From assembly GCA_002307375.1 (NCBI GenBank), contig NTJI01000001.1, positions 992,001 through 1,056,000 of the forward strand: a stretch of DNA of 64,000 bases, read 5' to 3'. Source of the stretch: Lysobacteraceae bacterium NML93-0399. GTDB taxonomy: Bacteria > Pseudomonadota > Gammaproteobacteria > Xanthomonadales > Xanthomonadaceae. Each line of letters starts with the position of its first letter. Position 1 is the first letter of the stretch. Below, piece after piece: positions 9,206 through 16,938 of this stretch. The position numbers were made by a program, and so were the translations under genes. The notes beneath the pieces are model-generated. The model did no database searches and had not been told where the DNA came from. It saw only the letters and a program-made list of their open reading frames with translations.

Positions 9206-9627
9206 GGCAGCCACGTCGCCATCGCGCCGGGCTCGCGCAGGCGCAGCGTGTGCACCTGCAGACGTTCGCGCGGGCCGCGCTCGCCCCAGTCGACATCGAG
9301 TGCGATCTCGAACAGCTGCCGGCCGCCCGGGTCGGGCAAGGCCCCCGGCAGCGCCGGGTCGACGTAGGGCGCGATCTCCATCGACCAGCGATAACGGCCG
9401 CCTTCGAATTCACCACTGCTGCTGCCCGGCGCGACGGGCGTATCGATGCCCAGGCCGTCGAGCAGCGAACGCGCATGCAACGCGGCGTGCCCCGAGTCGG
9501 CGGCCCAACGCACCTGCCGCGTACCGTTCGACAGCGTGCCCAGCAGCAGTGTCAGCGCCAGCCCCAGCACCGCGAACGCGACGATCACTTCGATCAGCGT
9601 GTAACCGCGCTGGCAACGGCCGCTCAT
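9202..9627 (-). CDS. gspI: Type II secretion minor pseudopilin GspI
   Basis: A 141-residue minor pseudopilin. The leader MSGRCQRGYTLIEVIVAFAV has a G/YTLIEV cleavage site and methylation-type Glu5. The rest has the usual GspI size and beta-sheet content (RYRWSMEIAPYVD, LFEIALDVDWG). It overlaps gspH upstream and gspJ downstream by four bases each. GspI is the core of the tip complex on which J and K assemble. Confidence 0.92.
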   Translation of the reverse strand: MSGRCQRGYTLIEVIVAFAVLGLALTLLLGTLSNGTRQVRWAADSGHAALHARSLLDGLGIDTPVAPGSSSGEFEGGRYRWSMEIAPYVDPALPGALPDPGGRQLFEIALDVDWGERGPRERLQVHTLRLREPGAMATWLP

Positions 9628-10088
9628 TCGCGCGACGCTCCGCGCGAGATCCGCACCTCTCCCGTCAGCCAGACCACGTCGACCTGCCAGGCCGCATCGC
9701 GCAACAGCACGCGCACGCGTCCGCCGGTCGCTGCGCCGTCGGCGAAGAACGCAATCACGCCCTCGCCGTCGCGCGCCTGCAGTTCACGCGCGCCGGTGAA
9801 TTCGATCTCCAGCGATTCGGGAATCTCGCCGTGGCGCCCGTTGGGCGCCGACCAGGTTCGCGCCTGCGGGTCGAGCACGAAACGCTGCGGCTCGCCGGTC
9901 GCGATCGCCTGCGCACGCGTGTAACGCAACTGCGCAGCGATGGTCTTGGCCGTCGACTGCAGGGCGATGCGTTCGAACCCGCCGCCCATCGCGACGGCCG
10001 CCAGCACGCCGGCCGCGGCGATCAGGCCGACGACCAGCAACACTTCCAGCAAGGAGAATCCGCGGACCCTGGCGAGGCGATGCGACAT
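9624..10088 (-). CDS. gspH: Type II secretion minor pseudopilin GspH
   Basis: A 154-residue minor pseudopilin that links the tip complex to the major pseudopilin GspG. The leader MSHRLARVRGFSLLEVLLVV has the G/FSLLE site. Downstream, FERIALQSTAKTIAAQLRYT and RAQAIATGEP match the conserved GspH helix region (Xanthomonas XpsH type). The ATG at 10088 places the G/F junction 10 residues in; the frame stays open farther upstream into gspG but without a sensible start. The stop overlaps the gspI start by four bases. Confidence 0.9.
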   Translation of the reverse strand: MSHRLARVRGFSLLEVLLVVGLIAAAGVLAAVAMGGGFERIALQSTAKTIAAQLRYTRAQAIATGEPQRFVLDPQARTWSAPNGRHGEIPESLEIEFTGARELQARDGEGVIAFFADGAATGGRVRVLLRDAAWQVDVVWLTGEVRISRGASRE

Positions 10089-10168
10089 CTGGCGCGGCGG
10101 TATCCGGCAGCGGGAGCAGCTCCGGAATCTAGCATCATCGATCGCGCCTGCAGCGGGGCGGACGTCGC

Positions 10169-10606
10169 TTATTCGTAGCGGATGTCGGCGTTGACGCTTT
10201 CGCCGCCCGGCTTGCGGTCGGCGCCGTAACTGACGATGTCGAACGGCTGGTTGCTGCCCGGCGCGCTGTACTCGTAGGGCGTGTTCCAGGGGTCGCGCAG
10301 TTCGGCTTCCTTGGCGTAGGGGCCAAGCCAGCTGCCGACCCCACCGGGCTGGGTGACCAGATCGTCGAGGGAGCCGGGCAGGCTGCCGGTATCCATCTCG
10401 TACTGGTGCACCTTCTCGGCCAGCGTCTGCACCTGTGCCTTGGCCAGATTGACCCGAGCGCGATCGCCACCGCCGAGAATGCGCGTGGCCGCGAAGGCAA
10501 CGATGCCACCGATCAGCACGACGACGAGAATGATCTCGATCAGGCTGAAACCGCCCTGCGCGCTGCGCGGGTTGCCGGAAGGACACGACCTGCGGATGTG
10601 CTGCAT
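10169..10606 (-). CDS. gspG: Type II secretion major pseudopilin GspG
   Basis: A 145-residue major pseudopilin that polymerises into the periplasmic pseudopilus. The prepilin junction is QGG/FSLIEIILVVVLIGG, followed by the long N-terminal helix. Downstream comes the family-defining block AEKVHQYEMDTGSLPGSLDD, LRDPWNTPYEY and SYGADRKPGGESVNADI, which forms the calcium-binding loop of GspG. I chose the ATG at 10606 because GAGG lies about 8 bases upstream; an ATG at 10639 is also possible. The leader before the cleavage site is long (18 residues). The gap of 80 bases to gspH is the longest among the pseudopilin genes and could hold processing signals balancing the high GspG demand. Confidence 0.94.
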   Translation of the reverse strand: MQHIRRSCPSGNPRSAQGGFSLIEIILVVVLIGGIVAFAATRILGGGDRARVNLAKAQVQTLAEKVHQYEMDTGSLPGSLDDLVTQPGGVGSWLGPYAKEAELRDPWNTPYEYSAPGSNQPFDIVSYGADRKPGGESVNADIRYE

Positions 10607-10671
10607 CGACACTGCCTCGCTGACGGGTGTGTGCCGCATTGTATGCCCCGTTATGGCTGAACCGCCGACGT

Positions 10672-11889
10672 TCAGCCGATGACGCTGGTCAGGTCGTAGA
10701 TCGGCACCAGCACGGCGAGGATCACGACCATCACCACCAGCGCCAGCAACATCGTGATCACCGGCACCAGGGCGGCAAGCATGCGGTCGAGCGCGGTGCC
10801 GGTCTGCTGGTCGAAGGTGTCGGCCGTGCGCAGCAGCATCGCATCGAGCGCGCCCGATTCCTCGCCGACCTGGATCATCTGGATCGCGAGCTTCGGAAAG
10901 CGCTTGCCGCGCCCGAGCGCGGTCGACAGACCGACACCGTTCTTGACCTCGCCCTCGGCCGCCTCGACGTCCGCAGACAGCGCGAGGTTGCCCAGCACCT
11001 TGCGGCCGATGCCGAGCGCGGCGATCAGCGGCACGCCATTGCGCAGCAGTGTGCCCAGCGTGCGCGCCAGCCGCGCGGTTTCGATGCGCGCGACCAGAGG
11101 CCCGACGATCTTCCGCTGCAGCAGCCAGCCATCGAAGCGCAGCCGGAACCGCGCATCACGCAGCTTCAGCACGAAGGCGTACAGCGCCAGCACCGGCACG
11201 ACGAGCAGCAGGATCCACCAGTCGCGCACGAATTCGCCGACACCGAGCACGATCTGCGTGAACACCGGCAGTTCGGCGTCCAGGCTGTCGTACATCGCGG
11301 CAAACTGCGGCACCACGTAGCCGAGCAGGAACATCAGCGACGCGCCGACCATGACGATCAGGATTGCCGGATAGATCAGCGCATTGACCACCCGCCCGCG
11401 CAGCACCCGCGCACGCTCGAGATAATCGGCCAGCCGCTGCAGCGTGTCTTCGAGGCTGCCCCCGGCTTCACCGGCGCGGACCATGTTCACGTACAGCCGC
11501 GAGAACGTGCCGTGCTGGCGCTCGAGCGCGGTCGACAGCGACACACCTCCGCGCACCGCATCGCGCAGTTCGGTAATGGTGCGTTTGGCCTCGGGTTCTT
11601 CGGGCAGATCGAGCAGGATCGTCAGTGCGCGGTCGAGCGGCTGGCCGGCGTTGAGCAGCGTCGCCAGCTGCTGGGTGAACTGCACGAGCCGCTGTCCGGA
11701 AAACGGCTTGGGTTTGAACAGCGCCTTCCAGTCCTCGACCGCCCGCGCCTCGCTGGCCGGCCGCGCCTCGACCGGCAGATGCCCCTGCTCCTGCAGCCGC
11801 AACGCGACCTCGGCTTCACTGCCGGCATCCATCGTGCCGTCGAGCACTTCACCGCGGGTGTTGAGAGCTTTGTAGCGGTAGAGGGGCAT
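10672..11889 (-). CDS. gspF: Type II secretion inner-membrane protein GspF
   Basis: A 405-residue polytopic inner-membrane platform protein with two repeated cytosolic GspF domains and three membrane helices. It opens with MPLYRYKALNTRGEVLDGTM, then FTQQLATLLNAGQPLDRAL and MVRAGEAGGSLEDTLQRLAD (first domain), a helix pair around ALIYPAILIVMVGASLMFLL, and the second domain with LGTLLRNGVPLIAALGI and IQVGEESGALDAMLLRTADT, ending in a terminal helix. It couples the GspE ATPase to pseudopilus assembly. The ATG at 11889 gives the standard N-terminus; the longer frame upstream runs into a repeat. It is separated from gspE by about 600 bases carrying a GIY-YIG gene and palindromic repeats. Confidence 0.95.
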   Translation of the reverse strand: MPLYRYKALNTRGEVLDGTMDAGSEAEVALRLQEQGHLPVEARPASEARAVEDWKALFKPKPFSGQRLVQFTQQLATLLNAGQPLDRALTILLDLPEEPEAKRTITELRDAVRGGVSLSTALERQHGTFSRLYVNMVRAGEAGGSLEDTLQRLADYLERARVLRGRVVNALIYPAILIVMVGASLMFLLGYVVPQFAAMYDSLDAELPVFTQIVLGVGEFVRDWWILLLVVPVLALYAFVLKLRDARFRLRFDGWLLQRKIVGPLVARIETARLARTLGTLLRNGVPLIAALGIGRKVLGNLALSADVEAAEGEVKNGVGLSTALGRGKRFPKLAIQMIQVGEESGALDAMLLRTADTFDQQTGTALDRMLAALVPVITMLLALVVMVVILAVLVPIYDLTSVIG

Positions 11890-11962
11890 GGGTACTGGCG
11901 TCAGAGGGCCGGAGCGAGCGGAGGATTGCGGGTGGCGGCGCCGACCCCAACTGCACAAGACA

Positions 11963-12062
11963 CTGGATTCCCGCTTTCGCGGGAATGACGGTTGTCCGCA
12001 TGCGTTCCGGCGTAAAGGTCGAAAACTTCACTGTCGTCATTCCCGCGAAAGCGGGAATCCAG
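11963..12062. repeat. Pair of ATTCCCGC palindromes in inverted orientation
   Basis: CTGGATTCCCGC, TTTC, GCGGGAATGACG occurs at 11963-11990, and its inverted copy CGTCATTCCCGCGAAAGCGG continues to 12062. Each copy is itself a hairpin, and together they form an inverted repeat of about 100 bases between gspF and the GIY-YIG gene. A third, slightly diverged copy (CCCCGCCTTCGCGGGG core) lies on the other side of the GIY-YIG gene at 12451-12480. This is a REP-type intergenic palindrome common in this bacterial family. Confidence 0.85.
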
Positions 12063-12094
12063 CGACTTCAATCCTGCCGAGAGAGCGACGTCCA

Positions 12095-12388
12095 CTAACC
12101 GAGGATTTCGCTCCATAGATCGCGCCAATAAGGATTCGACGCCTCGACGAGCTGGATCTTCCAGGCACGATTCCATTTCTTGAGCCGCTTCTCGCGCGTG
12201 ATCGCCGACTCCATCGACTCGTGCATTTCGTACCAGACGAGTCGAGCGACCCGATAACGGGAGGTAAAACCTGGTGCTGCCGACTCGCGATGCGTCCAGG
12301 CGCGCCGCACGGGATCCGAAGTCACGCCGATATACAACGTGCCGTTGCGCGCACTCGCCAGCAGATAGACACATGGATTCCGATCCAT
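12095..12388 (-). CDS. Small GIY-YIG domain nuclease-like protein
   Basis: A 97-residue single-domain protein of the GIY-YIG superfamily (UPF0213-like). The motifs are CVYLLASARNGTLYIGVTSD (the GIY and YIG strands), RRAWTHRES (the catalytic Arg position) and a C-terminal REKRLKKWNRAWKIQLVEASN block with the conserved lysine/tryptophan pattern of stand-alone members; the Glu of the active site is probably in this part. Their cellular role is largely unknown, although DNA cleavage is the family activity. I chose MDRNPCVYLL at 12388 because it starts right before the domain. It sits inside the type II secretion operon, where such a gene is not normally found, and is flanked by palindromic repeats. 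Confidence 0.85.
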   Translation of the reverse strand: MDRNPCVYLLASARNGTLYIGVTSDPVRRAWTHRESAAPGFTSRYRVARLVWYEMHESMESAITREKRLKKWNRAWKIQLVEASNPYWRDLWSEILG

Positions 12389-12450
12389 CGGCAGCAACCC
12401 CTTCCGTGAGGCGTGACGCAGCGGCAACACTGGAAGGAACGCCCAAGTCG

Positions 12451-12480
12451 CTGGATCCCCGCCTTCGCGGGGATGACGTC
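12451..12480. repeat. Third copy of the ATTCCCGC-type palindrome
   Basis: CTGGATCCCCGCCTTCGCGG, then GGATGACGTC, is a G/C-enriched variant of the palindromes at 11963-12062. It lies between the stop of gspE and the start of the GIY-YIG gene, so that gene is bracketed by this repeat family. Confidence 0.8.
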
Positions 12481-12514
12481 CTGTAGGAAACCGGGATTCC
12501 GCGCGGAGCTTCCA

Positions 12515-14248
12515 TCACGCCTCCTCCGTCACCCGCAGCACTTCCTCGATCGTCGTCTCACCACGCAGCGCCTTGAGGATGCCGTCCTCGTACATCGTGC
12601 GCATGCCCGATTCGCGTGCGAGCTGTTCGAGTTCGCCCATGCCGGCATGACGCATCACGGCGCGACGCAGTGCATCGTTCATGACGAGGAATTCGACGAT
12701 CGTCGTCCGGCCCAGGTAGCCGGTCGGCGCGAGGGCCGATGGGGCCGGGCGATACAGGAAGATCTCGCCCTCGGGCTGGAAGCGTCGCAGTTCGAAGCGT
12801 TCGATCTCTTCCGGCGAGGCCGTGTAGCGCACCGCATGGCTCGGCTCGAGCTTGCGCACCAGGCGCTGGGCGAGGATGCCGTTGATCGTCGAGGTCAGCA
12901 GGTAGTCCTCCACGCCCATGTCGAGCATGCGGGTGATGCCACCGGCGGCGTTGTTGGTGTGCAGGGTGCTGAGCACGAGATGGCCGGTCAGCGCGGACTG
13001 GATCGCGATGCGCGCGGTTTCCAGATCGCGCATTTCGCCGATCATGATCACGTCCGGATCCTGGCGCACGATCGAGCGCAATGCATGCGCGAAGTCGAGG
13101 CCGATCGAAGGCTTGGCCTGGATCTGGTTGATGCCTTCGATCTGGTATTCGACCGGATCCTCGACGGTGATGATCTTGACGTCCGGCGTGTTGAGCTGCG
13201 ACAGCGCGGTGTACAGCGTCGTCGTCTTGCCCGAACCGGTCGGGCCGGTCACCAGCAGAATGCCGTGCGGCTGGTCGAGCACCTTGTTGAACTGCGGCAG
13301 GAATTCGTCGGTGAAACCGAGCCTGTAGAAGTCGAAGACCACCGTTTCGCGATCGAGCAGACGCATCACGACGCTTTCGCCATGCGCGGTGGGCATCGTC
13401 GACACGCGCAGGTCGAGTTCCTTGCCCTGCACGCGCAGCATGATGCGGCCGTCCTGTGGCAGGCGGCGTTCGGCGATGTTGAGCCGCGCCATGATCTTGA
13501 TGCGGCTGATCACCGCCGCGGTCAGGTTCACCGGCGGGCTTTCGCCGTCGATCAGCACGCCGTCGACGCGGTAGCGCACTTTCAACCGGCTCTCGAACGG
13601 CTCGATGTGGATGTCGGATGCGCGCAGTTCCACCGCGCGTTGGATCACCAGATTCACCAGCCGGATCACCGGCGCTTCGGACGCGAGATCGCGCAGATGC
13701 TCGACGTCGTCGACATCGCCGCCGCCCTCACCGTCGGCCGATTCGATGATCGTGCCCATCGCGCTGCGGCCCTGGCCGTACCAGCGTTCGATCAGATCGT
13801 CGATTTCCGAGCGCAGGCCGACGGCCGGTTCGATCTCGCAACCCGTCGCCAGCCGCACCGCATCGAGCGCGTAGCCATCGAAGGGATCGGACATCCACAC
13901 GCGCAGGCGACCGCGGCTCTCGCCGATCGGCAACAGGTGGAACTGGCGCAGGAAACGCACCGACAGCGGTTGGGCACCCTCGACGAGTTCCGGCGGATCC
14001 TCGGGGACCGACTTCGCGAAGAGCAGCGGCAGATCGAGCTCGGCCGCGCAGGCCTCGGCGTGGTCGCGCTCGGAGACCAGTCCCAGACGCCCGAGCAGGG
14101 ACAGCAGGCTGCCACCGGCCTCGACATGCAGGCGCTGGGCGCGGCCGAGGTCGACATCCTTGAGCCGGCCGCTCTCACGCAGCCGCGCCACGATGCGCAT
14201 CTCGGGCGCGTCAGGCGCCGCAGCGGAATCCTCGAGCACCGCGTTCAC
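12515..14248 (-). CDS. gspE: Type II secretion assembly ATPase GspE
   Basis: Cytosolic hexameric ATPase that powers pseudopilus assembly, 577 residues. An N1E-type domain (residues 1-150 region, LGRLGLVSERDHAEACAAEL) binds GspL. The C-terminal engine has ASDIHIEPFESRLKVRYRVD, Walker A GPTGSGKTTT at residues 335-344, the Asp box ITVEDPVEYQIEGINQIQ, Walker B DVIMIGEMRDLETA and the His box LTGHLVLSTLHTNNA. The zinc-binding four-cysteine motif usually found after the His box is missing: the corresponding region (KLEPSHAVRYTASPEEIERF) has no cysteines, and the whole protein has only Cys68 and Cys137. It is the first gene of the xps-type operon, 97 bases downstream of the DUF2242 gene. Confidence 0.96.
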   Translation of the reverse strand: MNAVLEDSAAAPDAPEMRIVARLRESGRLKDVDLGRAQRLHVEAGGSLLSLLGRLGLVSERDHAEACAAELDLPLLFAKSVPEDPPELVEGAQPLSVRFLRQFHLLPIGESRGRLRVWMSDPFDGYALDAVRLATGCEIEPAVGLRSEIDDLIERWYGQGRSAMGTIIESADGEGGGDVDDVEHLRDLASEAPVIRLVNLVIQRAVELRASDIHIEPFESRLKVRYRVDGVLIDGESPPVNLTAAVISRIKIMARLNIAERRLPQDGRIMLRVQGKELDLRVSTMPTAHGESVVMRLLDRETVVFDFYRLGFTDEFLPQFNKVLDQPHGILLVTGPTGSGKTTTLYTALSQLNTPDVKIITVEDPVEYQIEGINQIQAKPSIGLDFAHALRSIVRQDPDVIMIGEMRDLETARIAIQSALTGHLVLSTLHTNNAAGGITRMLDMGVEDYLLTSTINGILAQRLVRKLEPSHAVRYTASPEEIERFELRRFQPEGEIFLYRPAPSALAPTGYLGRTTIVEFLVMNDALRRAVMRHAGMGELEQLARESGMRTMYEDGILKALRGETTIEEVLRVTEEA

Positions 14249-14345
14249 GGCACAACCACCCCATCGATGACGGACCGTTCGACTTTAGCAGTTCGCCGAC
14301 GCCGGGCCCGACGTCGAACGTCAAAGCCCTTACGCAATGGCGGAA

Positions 14346-14990
14346 TCAGCCGGCGGGCAGTTCGCCGGTGTCGGCAGGCGTCGCGCCGTGGCCGAGATCG
14401 GACGGCGGCGGGTCTTCGCGCCGCATGTCCGCTTCGCTCGGCTTGCGGTCGCGGGTGCCGGGCGTGGGCACGTAGAAGCCCACACGCTCGAAGAAGCGCC
14501 GATAGAAGCCGGCATCCTGCACGGTGCTGCTGGCCACGCGCACCAGCGAATCCTCGCGGCTGCCGATCGGCAGCGACACCGAGCCGAGCGCCCCCACACC
14601 GAGACTCGCCGAGTTGGAACTCTTGCGCAGCACGTAGCGGTCGAGCAGCGCACTGACGAACAGCAGCGTGCGCGTCTCCCCGCGCGGCACGCAGGACACG
14701 CGCACCGACAGCTGCGTGTGCACCTCGTCTTCGGGCTGGAAGTTCTTGGTCGCCTCGACCGCGTCGTCGCCGGCCTTGCCGACCGCATATCCCTGGCCCA
14801 GCAGCGCAAGACGCGCCGAACTGCAGACCTGGGCCGGCGGCAATTCGTAGGTCCGGGAGTAGGTGTCGTCCGAATCGAAGGATTCACCCATGAAAGGCAC
14901 GTCCTCGCGCGCATTGCGTCCGCAGGCCGCCAGCACGATCACGGCGAGAGCGACAGCGGTCAGGCGCGGCAGGGTTGGGACGTGGCGCAT
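14346..14990 (-). CDS. DUF2242-type lipoprotein
   Basis: A 214-residue predicted lipoprotein. MRHVPTLPRLTAVALAVIV is a signal sequence ending in the lipobox LAAC; the following GRNAREDV gives no Lol-avoidance Asp at +2, so outer-membrane sorting is likely. The mature part has DTYSRTYELPPAQVCSSARL, LLGQGYAV and EATKNFQPEDEVHTQLSVRV, the pattern I associate with the DUF2242 family, whose role is unknown. The ATG at 14990 was chosen because it begins the signal peptide; the open frame continues to 15068. It is on the gspE strand with a 97-base gap, so cotranscription with the secretion operon is possible but not shown. The family assignment comes from recalled motifs. Confidence 0.7.
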   Translation of the reverse strand: MRHVPTLPRLTAVALAVIVLAACGRNAREDVPFMGESFDSDDTYSRTYELPPAQVCSSARLALLGQGYAVGKAGDDAVEATKNFQPEDEVHTQLSVRVSCVPRGETRTLLFVSALLDRYVLRKSSNSASLGVGALGSVSLPIGSREDSLVRVASSTVQDAGFYRRFFERVGFYVPTPGTRDRKPSEADMRREDPPPSDLGHGATPADTGELPAG

Positions 14991-15085
14991 CGTAGGCGGT
15001 CTGGAAGGGCAGGCCGGCATGATACCGACACGCCACGCGCCGCCCGACGCCGCGGCCTGCACGTTCATCGTGCAGACGGCGAGCT

Positions 15086-15493
15086 TCAGTGGGTGACGGG
15101 CGCCGGCGCAGGCGGGTCGTTGCGCGTGCGGCGCTCGGCTTCGAGCCAGTCAAGATGTTCGGTCAGCGTGCGTCCCTCTGCCGCGGCTTCCGCATTCGCG
15201 GCCGCGTCCAGCGCCTTCGACACCGACAGGCGCGTGGCGATGCCCTGGGCGTGCCGCGAGGCCGCGACGTGGCGAAGCATCGCGAGCAGCATCGCGGCGC
15301 TGGCAGTGCTGGTCACCGGTTCTCCGCGCAGCACGAAGGTCCATTCGCCGTCCGCGTACGTGGCGCCGGCGAGCACGCGGTCGTCCGGGCCCTTGAGCTG
15401 CGCGTGGATCTGCGGCGCATCGCTGCGGGCGCTGGCGCCTTGCGGCGTGCGACGGCGACGTGCATCGCGGCGGGACTTGGACGAGATCGACAT
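15086..15493 (-). CDS. Small unknown protein
   Basis: I do not recognise this 135-residue protein. It has a very basic N-terminus (MSISSKSRRDARRRRTP), then a compact alpha/beta-looking segment (GATYADGEWTFVLRGEPVTS), a probable helix (ASAAMLLAMLRHVAASRHAQ) and an acidic, Ala-rich helical region (AANAEAAAEGRTLTEHLDWL), with a Pro/Ala tail. No signal peptide or membrane helix is visible, so it is probably cytosolic. It lies 95 bases upstream of the DUF2242 gene on the same strand and is divergent from the acyltransferase gene at 15707. Codon and base composition look like its neighbours, supporting a real gene. Confidence 0.6.
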   Translation of the reverse strand: MSISSKSRRDARRRRTPQGASARSDAPQIHAQLKGPDDRVLAGATYADGEWTFVLRGEPVTSTASAAMLLAMLRHVAASRHAQGIATRLSVSKALDAAANAEAAAEGRTLTEHLDWLEAERRTRNDPPAPAPVTH

Positions 15494-15706
15494 CGGCAAT
15501 TTCGAAGGCACGGATGGACGCGACAGTATCCCAGATCGCCGTGCGTCGACCGGCGAAGCGCTGACCGTTCCGTCACGTAGGCGCTGCTGCAATCCCTGCT
15601 CCCCCGTTCGAGGAACCGGCATGGCGTGCTGCTCCGCGTATCTGATTCGCGTGCGCTTGCACGCGGTGCGCCGGCCTGGGATCGAAATCCGCGAGGGCCG
15701 CGGCCC

Positions 15707-16858
15707 ATGACCGATCGGAGGGCATCGGCGACGCAGGCCGGCAGCGCAGTGCAGGCGCGGGGGGCTGCACCCGGCAGCGGACGCATCGGTGCGATCGACC
15801 TGGCACGCGGCTTTGCCGTCTGCCTGATGATCCTCAGCCACGGCACCAATGCACTGATGCCCTACGACGACTTTCCGTCCTGGGGACAGGTGCCGATCCA
15901 CGCGATCACCAAGTTCTCGTCCTCGCTGTTCGTGATCGTCTTCGGCATTGCCCTCGCGGTGGCCTTCGTGCCCAAGACGTCCGCGCCCGACTGGCCGCAG
16001 CGCCGCAACCGGCTGCTGTGGCGCGGGCTGCTGGTGCTGTTCTGGTACAAGGTGCTCACCGTCGTGGAGATGTATGGGCGCCACGACACGTCGGCCATCG
16101 TCGATACGCTGCTGTACCGGGATTTCCCGTCGTTCGTGGAGATCCTCGGCTTCTACGCCATCGCGTTGCTGTGGATTCCATGGCTGCTGCCGCTGTGGGC
16201 GAAGACGCCCGCCGTGCTGCGCTGGCTCAGTCCGATTCCGGTCGCGTTCGCGTCGTGGTGGCTGCTGCATCACTTCGATTTCTGGGGCGTGCCGCAACTG
16301 CAGGCCCTGCTGGTCGAGCATCCCGACTACTACACCTGGGGCCAGCTCGCGCGCGGGCCGCTGGTGCTGGTGGGCCTGCTGATCGGTGGCCTGCTGCTGC
16401 GTTATTACGGCGATCGGCGCACGCGCCTGGCGCTGGCCGGCGCGCTCGCCCTGGTCGCGGCCGTGCTGCTGGCCTGGTTCGTGGCGCGCGGGGGCGATCT
16501 GCAGCCGCTGTTGGTGGAGATCGGTCGCAACGCCGGCAAGCATCCGCCGCAGTTGATGTTCATGCTCTTCAGCGTCGGTGGCGCATTCGCCCTGCTCGCG
16601 CTCGCGGTTGCCGGCGGCGAACTGCTGGCCAAGGGACTGCGCCCGATCGCGATCATCGGCAGCGATGCGCTGATGGCGTTCATCGTGCACATCGGCGTGA
16701 TCTTCCTGCTGTTCCGCGAGGCGATGGGGCTCTACCAGGCGGTCAGCTACGAACGCGCCCTAATGCTCACCGCCCTGCTGCTGGCCGCCACGGCCACGTG
16801 GATCTGGCTCTGGCAGACCGTGAAACGACGCCGCCGCGCCCCGGTTCAGCGCCAATAA
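15707..16858 (+). CDS. Polytopic membrane acyltransferase-like protein (DUF1624/acyltransferase family)
   Basis: A 383-residue inner-membrane protein with about ten hydrophobic helices. The first is preceded by RIGAIDLARGFAVCLMILSH, the Arg-x-x-xx-Asp-x-x-Arg-Gly start typical of the heparan-alpha-glucosaminide acetyltransferase/DUF1624 group and of OpgC-like acyltransferases, with the His at the end of helix 1 expected to be catalytic. The last helices contain IGSDALMAFIVHIGVIFLLF. Such proteins transfer acyl groups across the membrane to glycans; the substrate here is unknown. The ATG at 15707 lies after a stretch with no recognisable signal, and the first 45 residues are a disordered cytosolic extension. 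The next gene starts 80 bases downstream on the same strand. Confidence 0.75.
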   Translation: MTDRRASATQAGSAVQARGAAPGSGRIGAIDLARGFAVCLMILSHGTNALMPYDDFPSWGQVPIHAITKFSSSLFVIVFGIALAVAFVPKTSAPDWPQRRNRLLWRGLLVLFWYKVLTVVEMYGRHDTSAIVDTLLYRDFPSFVEILGFYAIALLWIPWLLPLWAKTPAVLRWLSPIPVAFASWWLLHHFDFWGVPQLQALLVEHPDYYTWGQLARGPLVLVGLLIGGLLLRYYGDRRTRLALAGALALVAAVLLAWFVARGGDLQPLLVEIGRNAGKHPPQLMFMLFSVGGAFALLALAVAGGELLAKGLRPIAIIGSDALMAFIVHIGVIFLLFREAMGLYQAVSYERALMLTALLLAATATWIWLWQTVKRRRRAPVQRQ

Positions 16859-16938
16859 CGCGGCCGGTGCCTATGGTGCGTGGTCCGGTGCGCAATGCCC
16901 CGCGCCCGCACCGGCTTCAGATCCGACAGGAGCCGACG

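Noticed and set aside
12413..14656. A 747-codon open frame on the plus strand opposite gspE
   Set aside because: Antisense to a gene with intact Walker motifs; the translation has no recognisable domain.
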